In this document: positions 57,690 to 64,000 of the stretch, in pieces
How positions within the stretch are numbered: position 1 is the stretch's first letter
Layout of the letters: each line of letters begins with the position of its first letter
Assembly: GCF_010093235.1 (NCBI RefSeq)
Contig: NZ_PDWP01000011.1
Coordinates: forward strand, 46,453-110,452
Source: Pseudoxanthomonas suwonensis
GTDB lineage: Bacteria > Pseudomonadota > Gammaproteobacteria > Xanthomonadales > Xanthomonadaceae
Direction of reading: 5' to 3'
DNA: 64,000 bases
Notes under the pieces: generated by a model
What the model saw: the letters and a program-made list of their open reading frames with translations, nothing else
Databases searched by the model: none
Told to the model about the DNA's origin: nothing
Position numbers and translations under genes: made by a program

Positions 57690-57878
57690 CGAAAGCTGGG
57701 GAAAGGGCGGGGGGCTGGAGCTCGCCCGCGCGGTACGGCTGCGATCCCGGCCCCTCGCCCCAGCCCCCGTTCCGCGTTCTGCCGGCGCCGGGGTGCCGGC
57801 GCTCGATGGCATGCGCCGCGTGGCGCGCGAGCGATGCCACCCCGCCCCAAAGGGAAGAGGGGGCCAGAAGCCGGGCAC
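57690..57878. repeat. Possible dispersed intergenic repeat
   Basis: This GC-rich stretch carries phrases common to boilerplate intergenic repeats of this bacterial group (for example CCCGCCCCAAAGGGAAGAGG on the plus strand and GCCGGCGCCGGGGTGCCGGC). It has one copy in this window, so repeat status cannot be shown from here. No gene is seen. Confidence 0.3.
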
Positions 57879-57915
57879 AAAAAAAGCCGCCTACCCCGGA
57901 GGGGCGGGCGGCTTT
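57879..57915 (-). terminator. Intrinsic terminator of suhB
   Basis: On the minus strand: AAAGCCGCC (read as GGCGGCTTT on the other side) arms at 57883-57891 and 57907-57915, an inner CCCC/GGGG stem, and a run of seven As on the plus strand (seven Us in suhB RNA) beginning at 57879. It lies 13 bases beyond the suhB stop. Confidence 0.88.
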
Positions 57916-57927
57916 CTTGGCCGATCT

Positions 57928-58752
57928 TCAGTCGAAGGCGGCGGCGTAGCCGGTGTTGACGACCAGCTTCTGCAGCTCGTCGGCGACGCGGACGTTGCCG
58001 GCGATGATCTGGCGGCCGTCGGGGCCGCGCTCGTCCATGCGCGCGGCGTTGGCGCCGCGGAAGTCGCACACCCGGCCACCGGCCTCGCGCACCAGCAGCA
58101 CGCCGGCGGCGATGTCCCAGGCCTTCACGCCGGCCTCGAAATAGGCATCGAGGCGGCCGCAGGCCACGTAGGCCAGGTCCAGGGCGGCCGAACCGGTGCG
58201 GCGCACGTCCTCGGCGTGGGCCAGCAGTGCGTCCACGCACTTGAGCTGGGCGCTGGCACGGGCGCGCTCGCGCGGCGGGAAGCCGGTGCCGATGACGGTG
58301 CCGGACAGGTCCTTGCGGTCGGCCACGCGGATCTTCTTGTCGTTGAGCACCGCGCCGGCGCCGCGGCTGGCGGCGAACAGCTCGTTGCGCAGCGGGTCGA
58401 AGATCACCGCGTCGATCGGCTCGCCGTTGTCGACCAGGGCGATGGACACGCAGTAGTGCGGGAAGCCGCGCAGGTAGTTGCTGGTGCCGTCCAGCGGATC
58501 GATCACCCACTGGAAGCGCCCGTTGCGGCCGACGGTGTGGCCGCTTTCCTCGCCCAGGACGCCGTAATCCGGATAGGCACGGCGCAGTTCCTTCACGATC
58601 ACCTTCTCGGCGTCGGCGTCGACCTCGCTGGCGTAGTCCATGCGCTGCTTCTGGACCACGTTGAGGGAGTCGAGGCGGTTGATGTTGCGCAGCAGGACGT
58701 TACCGCCCAGGCGCGCGGCCTTGACCATGACGTTGACGGCGGGGTTGAGCAT
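57928..58752 (-). CDS. suhB: Inositol-1-monophosphatase
   Basis: The 274-residue protein has the Mg-binding motifs GEESG (67-71), [17 protein letters not shown] and [16 protein letters not shown], all family signatures. It dephosphorylates inositol-1-phosphate; in E. coli SuhB also acts in the rRNA antitermination complex, and that role is plausible here. Start ATG 58752. Divergent from trmJ with 92 bp between. Confidence 0.94.
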   Translation of the reverse strand: MLNPAVNVMVKAARLGGNVLLRNINRLDSLNVVQKQRMDYASEVDADAEKVIVKELRRAYPDYGVLGEESGHTVGRNGRFQWVIDPLDGTSNYLRGFPHYCVSIALVDNGEPIDAVIFDPLRNELFAASRGAGAVLNDKKIRVADRKDLSGTVIGTGFPPRERARASAQLKCVDALLAHAEDVRRTGSAALDLAYVACGRLDAYFEAGVKAWDIAAGVLLVREAGGRVCDFRGANAARMDERGPDGRQIIAGNVRVADELQKLVVNTGYAAAFD

Positions 58753-58844
58753 GGCAAAGGCTCCCGGGAAAGGCTGTGGCGGACGGGCGAATTAAAAGAG
58801 CGTTCCGGCGCTCGTGGCCGGTCGCGCAGTTTACCATCTGCACC

Positions 58845-59648
58845 ATGTCCGAATCCCCAATCCATCCTGATTCCCCGGCCGGACTGGCCGCGGCCAACAT
58901 CCGCATCGTCCTGGTCGGCACGCAGCACCCGGGCAACATCGGCGCCGCGGCGCGCGCGATGAAGACCATGGGCCTGTCGCAGCTGGTCCTGGTCAGTCCG
59001 GAGAAACCCCTGGACGACACCGCCTACCGGCGCTCGGCCGGTGCCGAGGACGTGCTCGACCGCGCGCCGGTGCATGCCGCCCTGGCCGAGGCGGTGGCCG
59101 ACTGCCGCATGGTGCTCGGCTGCACCGCGCGCAGCCGCCGGGTGCAGCTGGAGCAGCTGGAGCCGGACGCGGGGGCGCAGCGGGCGTTGCAGGCCACGGC
59201 CGAAGGCCCGGTGGCGATCGTGTTCGGCCGCGAGCGTACCGGCCTGACCAACGAGGAACTGCAGCTGTGCCACGCATCGGTCCACATCCCGTCGGACCCG
59301 GCATTCAGTTCACTGAACCTGGCCGCCGCGGTCCAGGTGCTGGCCTACGAGGTCCGGCTGGCGGTGCTGGCGGCCGATCCGGTGCCGGCAGAACCGCCGC
59401 CGCCGGATGCGCAGCCGGCGACCCACGAGCAGGTCGAGGGCTTCTTCGCCCAGCTGGCCGAGACCCTGGACGAGATCGATTTCCACAAGGGGCGGGCGCC
59501 GGATTCGGCCATGCGCAAGCTGCGCCGGCTGTTCCTGCGTACCGGCCTGACCGTGCACGAGGTGCGGCTGCTGCGCGGCGTGCTGGCCGACGCCCAGCGC
59601 ATGGCCCGGCTGGCAGCCGCGGCGGGGAAGGGGCCGCTGTTGCCCTGA
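58845..59648 (+). CDS. trmJ: tRNA/rRNA (cytidine/uridine-2'-O)-methyltransferase TrmJ
   Basis: The 267-residue protein starts ATG 58845 and has the SPOUT motifs: IVLVGTQHPGNIGAAARAMKTMG (motif 1), VFGRERTGLTNEEL (motif 2) and PSDPAFSSLNLAAAVQVLAYE (motif 3). These match TrmJ, which 2'-O-methylates position 32 of tRNAs. The SuhB-TrmJ divergent pairing is known in related bacteria. Confidence 0.92.
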   Translation: MSESPIHPDSPAGLAAANIRIVLVGTQHPGNIGAAARAMKTMGLSQLVLVSPEKPLDDTAYRRSAGAEDVLDRAPVHAALAEAVADCRMVLGCTARSRRVQLEQLEPDAGAQRALQATAEGPVAIVFGRERTGLTNEELQLCHASVHIPSDPAFSSLNLAAAVQVLAYEVRLAVLAADPVPAEPPPPDAQPATHEQVEGFFAQLAETLDEIDFHKGRAPDSAMRKLRRLFLRTGLTVHEVRLLRGVLADAQRMARLAAAAGKGPLLP

Positions 59649-59802
59649 ACGGCTTTCCGCTAGGCTTTGCCGGTCACAGGGGGACCAGACGTTGTCGAGC
59701 ATGCGCATTCCGGTACCGGCCGCGCGCCGCGCGCTGCCGGGCGTAATCCCGTACGGCTCCGCGCCGGCCGTTGCGGTATCCGTCCCCAGGGGCGATTCTG
59801 CG

Positions 59803-59826
59803 GTGGTCGTGGTCGTGGTCGTGGTC
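59803..59826 (+). repeat. Hexanucleotide microsatellite (GTGGTC)x4
   Basis: Four perfect GTGGTC units lie 39 bases before the start codon of the GGDEF-EAL gene. Length changes here could alter promoter or leader spacing. Confidence 0.85.
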
Positions 59827-59864
59827 GCGCCCGGCCGGCGCCCGATGCCTTGTCCGGAGGCTGA

Positions 59865-61982
59865 ATGAAGCTGCGCATGGGCCTGCAGGCCAGGTTCCTG
59901 GCCTCGATGTCCCTGGTGCTGGTGGTGGTGCTGGTGCTGCTGGCGCTGCTGCTGCAGCGCCAGCAGGTCATGCGCCAGGAGTCGGAGGAGCTCAGCCGCG
60001 CGGCGATCCACGAGCTGATCGACGCCCACCTCCAGGCACGCGCGCGCACCCTGGCGATGCAGATGGCCACCAGCCTGGCCCGGCCGCTGGACGAGGCCGA
60101 CCAAGAGGGCATCGACGTGCTGCTGCGCGAGCAGCGCCAGGACGGCCTGGTCCGCTACCTGCAGGTCATCGACGCGCACGGCCGCGTGGTCCAGGAGGCC
60201 GGCAGCGTGGACACGGGGCCGTTCCGGGCGATCGATCCGCCTGCCGGCGCGCCGCCGGTGGCCGAGGTGGTTGCCCGGCTGGACGACGACGTGTTCGAGG
60301 CGATCGCCCCGATCCGCCGCGACAACCGCCGCCTCGGCCAGGTGCGGGTCGGGCTGTCGCTGGAGGTGGCGCACCGCTTCGAGGAGCAGAACGTGCAGCG
60401 CCTGCGGGCGCGGGTGGACGAGCTGGCCCGGCGCCAGGGCGCCTGGGTCGCGCTGCTGCTGGGCCTGCTGCTGGCGGTGGTGCTGGGCATGGCCTGGTAC
60501 GTGCAGCGCGTGCTGGTCCGCCCGATCCGCGACCTGGCCGCCTCGGCGCGGCGGATCGAGGCCGGCGACTACAGCGTCCAGGTGCAGGCCAGCGCCCGCG
60601 CCGACGAGCTGGGCGAGCTGGAGCGTGCGTTCAACCGCATGAGCGAGAGCATCGCCCGGCACGACCGCGAAGTGCGCCGGATCGCCTACACCGATCCGCT
60701 GACCGGATTGACCAACCGCCTGGCCTTCCGCGAGGCGCTGGAACAGCGGCTGGCGCAGGCGCGCGGGTCCGGGCGGCAGCTGGCGCTGCTGTTCGCCGAC
60801 ATCGACGATTTCAAGCGCGTCAACGACACGCTCGGCCACGAGGCCGGCGACGCGGCGCTGCTGCAGTTCGCCACCCGCATCCGCGAGGCGGTCGCCCGCC
60901 ATGGCGGGCCGGACGCGCTGCTGGCGCGCTTCGGCGGGGACGAGTTCGTTGTCCTGGTCGAAGACGCGCAGGTGCGGCCGGTGGCCACGCGGCTTGCCGA
61001 GGTGCTGGTGGCCGAACTGCGCGATCCGCTGGACATCGAGGGGCGCCAGGTGTTCCTGGGTTCCTCGATCGGCATCACCCTGTTCCCGGATGACGCCTCC
61101 GGCGCCAGCGCGCTGATGAAGAACGGCGACATCGCCATGTACCAGGCCAAGACCGCGGGCAAGAACGGCTTCCGCTTCTACAGCCGGGCCATGGACCACG
61201 CGGTTGGGCGCCGCGCGCACCTGGAGCAGGAGCTGCGCGGCGCATGGGAGCGCGGCGAGGTCAGCGTGGTGTACCAGCCGATCTGCCGCACCAGCGACGG
61301 CAAGGTGGTCGGCGCCGAGGCGCTGCTGCGCTGGCAGCACCCCGAGCTGGGCACGATCGCGCCGTCGGCCTTCATCGACGTGGCCGAGCAGAGCGGCCTG
61401 ATCGACCAGCTCGGCCCGCGCGTGCTGCGCCAGGCCTGCATGGAGGCGGCGCGCTGGGTGCGGGAGGGCGACCCGGAGCCTCCGTTCGTCTCGGTCAATG
61501 TCTCGCCGCGCCAGCTGCGCCACGGCGAGCTGCCGGACATCGTCGCCCAGTGCCTGCGCGAGTCCGGGCTGCCGGCCGGCTGCCTGCACCTGGAGCTGAC
61601 CGAGACCGCGCTGATCAGCGACGAGCTGCAGGCCGGCGCGCTGCTCACCCGCCTGCATGGCAACGGGGTCAAGGTGTGGCTGGACGACTTCGGTACCGGC
61701 TTCTCCGGCCTGAGCCACCTGCGCCGGGTGCCGGTGGACGGGCTCAAGATCGACCGCAGCTTCATCGCCGACCTGCAACGCGACTCGGACGACCTGGCCC
61801 TGACCAGCGCGATCATCGCCATGGCCCATTCCCTGGGCATCACCGTGGTGGCCGAGGGCGTGGAGAAGCAGGCCCAGCTCGACCTGCTGGCCGAACGCGG
61901 CTGCGACCTGGTGCAGGGCTACTGGCTGGGCCATCCGCTGGGTGCGGACGAGCTGGCGGCGAAACTGGCCGGAAGGGACTAG
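59865..61982 (+). CDS. Membrane-bound GGDEF-EAL protein
   Basis: The 705-residue protein has a helix (about 12-31), a periplasmic sensor region (about 32-200), a second helix (about 202-222), a HAMP domain (about 223-275), then GGDEF and EAL domains. The cyclase motif GGDEF (357-361) and AEALLRW (EAL, 485-487) are intact, as are DDFGTGFSGLSHLR, DGLKIDRSF and AEGVEKQAQ, so the phosphodiesterase part is likely active. No RxxD inhibition site precedes GGDEF. Start ATG 59865. Confidence 0.93.
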   Translation: MKLRMGLQARFLASMSLVLVVVLVLLALLLQRQQVMRQESEELSRAAIHELIDAHLQARARTLAMQMATSLARPLDEADQEGIDVLLREQRQDGLVRYLQVIDAHGRVVQEAGSVDTGPFRAIDPPAGAPPVAEVVARLDDDVFEAIAPIRRDNRRLGQVRVGLSLEVAHRFEEQNVQRLRARVDELARRQGAWVALLLGLLLAVVLGMAWYVQRVLVRPIRDLAASARRIEAGDYSVQVQASARADELGELERAFNRMSESIARHDREVRRIAYTDPLTGLTNRLAFREALEQRLAQARGSGRQLALLFADIDDFKRVNDTLGHEAGDAALLQFATRIREAVARHGGPDALLARFGGDEFVVLVEDAQVRPVATRLAEVLVAELRDPLDIEGRQVFLGSSIGITLFPDDASGASALMKNGDIAMYQAKTAGKNGFRFYSRAMDHAVGRRAHLEQELRGAWERGEVSVVYQPICRTSDGKVVGAEALLRWQHPELGTIAPSAFIDVAEQSGLIDQLGPRVLRQACMEAARWVREGDPEPPFVSVNVSPRQLRHGELPDIVAQCLRESGLPAGCLHLELTETALISDELQAGALLTRLHGNGVKVWLDDFGTGFSGLSHLRRVPVDGLKIDRSFIADLQRDSDDLALTSAIIAMAHSLGITVVAEGVEKQAQLDLLAERGCDLVQGYWLGHPLGADELAAKLAGRD

Positions 61983-61986
61983 ACGT

Positions 61987-62634
61987 TCAGTCCTGGCGCA
62001 GGCCGCCGATCCAGTCGGCCAGCAGCTGCGCCAGCTCGCCGGACCCCAGCGCCATCACGGTGATCGTGGCGGCCGAGACGATCCACAGGGCCACCAGCAG
62101 CGCCCCGTCCCGTTCCAGCAGGGCCAGCGCGAACAGCAGGAGCAGCCCGGCGAAGATGTAGTTCGTCATCGGGATCGGCAGGGCCAGCAGCAGGCCCAGC
62201 ACCGCCACCAGGGTCCCGGTCAGGGCGTTGGCCGCGCGGCTGCCGGCCAGGCCCTGCAGGCGCGGGCGCACCAGGTGCTCGAGCCTCCCCAGCCAGGGCG
62301 CGATGCGTTCCCGGAAGCGGTTGAGGGTGCGCCGCATCGGGCCGCGGCGGGCGACGAAGCGGGGCAGCCAGGGCCGCGACAGCCCGGCCACCAGCTGCAG
62401 GCCGATCAGCACCACCAGCGGGCCGGCGACCACGCCGGCGGCTCCGGGTACGGGGATGAAGCCCGGCAGGATCGACACGAACAGGAACATGCCGAAGGCG
62501 CTGCGCCCGAGGCCACCCAGCAGGTACTCCAGGCTCAGCAGTTCGTCGGGATCGCCCTGCGCGAACGTATCCAGCAGGCGCACGAGGCCGCTGCGGGGCG
62601 GGGTGGGGCCGGCGGGATCAGTCGGCGTGCCCAT
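61987..62634 (-). CDS. ExoD-family membrane protein
   Basis: The 215-residue protein has four or five membrane helices with SAFGMFLFVSILPGFIPVPGAAG and LALPIPMTNYIFAGLLLLFALALLERDG, the ExoD signature first linked to exopolysaccharide production and nodulation in rhizobia. Role otherwise unknown. Its start overlaps the end of the next gene by 17 bases, so both are co-transcribed. Confidence 0.88.
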   Translation of the reverse strand: MGTPTDPAGPTPPRSGLVRLLDTFAQGDPDELLSLEYLLGGLGRSAFGMFLFVSILPGFIPVPGAAGVVAGPLVVLIGLQLVAGLSRPWLPRFVARRGPMRRTLNRFRERIAPWLGRLEHLVRPRLQGLAGSRAANALTGTLVAVLGLLLALPIPMTNYIFAGLLLLFALALLERDGALLVALWIVSAATITVMALGSGELAQLLADWIGGLRQD

Positions 62635-63928
62635 CGTCCCCGCCCGGCAGGCGGCTCAGCAGCAGCTTGTCGATGCGGGCGCCGTCCAGGTCCACCACCT
62701 CGATGCGCCAGCCGGCCCAGTCGAAGTGTTCGCCCACGTGCGGGATGCGGCCGAAGTGCGCGATGCACATGCCAGCCAGGGTGTGGTAGTCGCCTTCCTC
62801 GGTATCGGGCAGCGCCGCCCCGTCCATCAGCTCGCGCAGGTCCTCCGCGGGCAGGGCGCCGCCGACCAGCAGCGAGCCGTCGTCGCGGGTGACCACCAGC
62901 GCCTCGCCGTCGTTGTGCTCGACCGCCTGGAGCCGGCCCAGGACCGCGCCCATCACGTCGCTGACCGTGACCAGGCCCTGGATCTCGCCGTATTCGTCCA
63001 CCACCAGCGCCATCGATTGCTGTTCCTCGCGGAAGATTTCCAGCAGCTTCATCGCATGGGTGGACTCTGACACGAACAGCGTGTGCCTGAGGTCGCGGAA
63101 CAGGCCGCCGTCGATGCCGCCGGGGGTATGCACCAGCGACTTGACCTCGAGCACGCCGGCGACGTCCTCGTCGCTGCCGCGGTAGACCGGATAGCGCGAG
63201 AACCGGTGCTCGCGCATGGTCTGCAGGTTTTCATCCAGCGGCGCGTTCGCGTCCAGCCAGGCGATCCGGTTGCGCGGGGTCATCAGGCTGTCGGCGGTGC
63301 GGTCGCCCAGGCGCATGACCCGGTTCATCATGTCGCGCTCCTGCGCGTCGATCACGCCCTGCTCGTGGCTTTCGGCCACCAGCATGCGGATCTCCTCCTC
63401 GCTGATCGTGCTGACCTGGTCCTTGCCCAGGCCCACGGCGCGCAGCACCAGCCGGGTGCTCTGCGACAGCAGCCACACGAACGGGAAGGCGGCGCGCGCC
63501 AGCCAGCCCATGGGCATGGCCACGAAGCCGGCGATCCTCTCCGGCGCGGTGATCGCCAGGCGCTTGGGCACCAGCTCGCCGAAGATCAGCGTGAAATAGG
63601 TGATCAGGGCCACCGCCAGCAGCTTGCCGAGGCCGGCCGAGTACTGGCCCAGGGCGGGGAAGACCTTGTCCAGCCAGCCGCCGATGGCCAGGCCGATCGC
63701 CTCGCCGCCGAACAGGCCGGTGAGGATGCCGATCAGGGTGATCCCGATCTGCACCGTGGACAGGAAGTTCTCGGGCTTCTCCGCCAGCGACAGGGCACGG
63801 GCGGCGCGCTTGCTCGCCTGGGCCAGCTGCTTGAGCCGGCTCTTGCGCGAGGTCATCACCGACATCTCCGACATCGCGAAGAAGCCGTTGAGCAGGATGA
63901 GGGCGAAAACGATCAGCAGCTCAGCCAC
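62618..63928 (-). CDS. CNNM/CorC (HlyC/CorC)-family membrane transporter-like protein
   Basis: With GTG 63928 the protein has about 436 residues: a DUF21 transmembrane domain (about 1-185, AELLIVFALILLNGFFAMSE, ENFLSTVQIGITLIGILTG), two CBS domains (about 210-335, SLMTPRNRIAWLD, ALVVDEYGEIQGLVT) and a CorC-C domain (about 350-435). This is the family proposed to export Mg or other metals. ATG 63952 would add eight residues of unusual sequence. Its 3' end overlaps the ExoD gene start. Confidence 0.88.
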   Translation of the reverse strand: MAELLIVFALILLNGFFAMSEMSVMTSRKSRLKQLAQASKRAARALSLAEKPENFLSTVQIGITLIGILTGLFGGEAIGLAIGGWLDKVFPALGQYSAGLGKLLAVALITYFTLIFGELVPKRLAITAPERIAGFVAMPMGWLARAAFPFVWLLSQSTRLVLRAVGLGKDQVSTISEEEIRMLVAESHEQGVIDAQERDMMNRVMRLGDRTADSLMTPRNRIAWLDANAPLDENLQTMREHRFSRYPVYRGSDEDVAGVLEVKSLVHTPGGIDGGLFRDLRHTLFVSESTHAMKLLEIFREEQQSMALVVDEYGEIQGLVTVSDVMGAVLGRLQAVEHNDGEALVVTRDDGSLLVGGALPAEDLRELMDGAALPDTEEGDYHTLAGMCIAHFGRIPHVGEHFDWAGWRIEVVDLDGARIDKLLLSRLPGGDDGHAD

Positions 63929-63961
63929 GCGGGCGTACCCCGCGGCGTGCATGGGAGGACT

Positions 63962-64000
63962 GCTGGATGGGCCGGGCCGTCAGGGCGCGGCCCATCCAGC
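63962..64000. promoter_or_regulatory. 12-bp perfect inverted repeat upstream of the CNNM gene
   Basis: GCTGGATGGGCC (63962-63973) and its exact inverse complement (63989-64000), separated by 15 bases, reach the window edge. It could be the leader or operator of the CNNM gene, or a terminator of an upstream gene outside the window. Confidence 0.6.

Overview
This is 64 kb of a very GC-rich (roughly 70%) proteobacterial chromosome. Gene content and order point to the Lysobacteraceae/Xanthomonadaceae (Pseudoxanthomonas, Lysobacter, Luteimonas, Stenotrophomonas type). Supporting evidence is the tgt-yajC-secD-secF block, creBCD, a TonB receptor followed by DUF3649/PepSY/DUF3325, several c-di-GMP proteins, and TAGAAT-like promoters. 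I see no rRNA, tRNA, CRISPR array, prophage or insertion sequence.

Region 1 (1-2347) is the most unusual part. The first 2 kb is clearly less GC-rich and has the layout of the distal end of an integron cassette array. Short plus-strand genes (a cut-off NYN-domain protein, a leucine-rich-repeat protein, a small membrane protein, and a small acidic protein) are separated by three attC-like sites at 222-282, 1024-1135 and 1549-1647. The first closely resembles the attC of aadA-type cassettes. The orientation puts the integrase to the left, outside the window. The array seems to end near 2000, before an ordinary chromosomal FUSC gene.

Region 2 (2348-29428) is core and accessory chromosome. It contains a FUSC exporter, MAPEG protein, ClpP-like lipoprotein, DEAD-box helicase, two GGDEF proteins around rluF, DMT transporters, a YjdF-like protein, a DUF72 protein, a class C-type serine hydrolase, a DUF885 protein, a LysR/DMT pair, a periplasmic peptidyl-prolyl isomerase, a PadR/HAAS membrane operon, two tandem paralogues of unknown function, an intracellular PHA depolymerase, pirin and gpmA. 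The serine hydrolase is bracketed by inverted copies of a 116-bp repeat, and on its promoter side the repeat is part of a tandem array of about 225-bp units.

Region 3 (29429-41251) carries a putatively Fur-controlled iron-uptake cluster (TonB receptor, DUF3649, PepSY, DUF3325), small enzymes, an MFS/LysR divergon, a phospholipase D-family protein and an HD-GYP protein. Four genes here are each out of frame by one missing base. This looks more like an assembly or base-calling problem than four independent pseudogenes.

Region 4 (41276-64000) is housekeeping: mfd, a cation diffusion facilitator, rlmJ, creB-creC-creD with a cre-tag-like site before creD, an orphan REC-Hpt protein, rlmD, tgt-yajC-secD-secF, suhB, trmJ, a GGDEF-EAL protein, an ExoD-family protein and a CNNM/CorC-type protein.

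Recurring themes are c-di-GMP turnover (two lone GGDEF proteins, one GGDEF-EAL, one HD-GYP), RNA modification and handling (rluF, rlmJ, rlmD, trmJ, tgt, DEAD-box helicase), and envelope transport.
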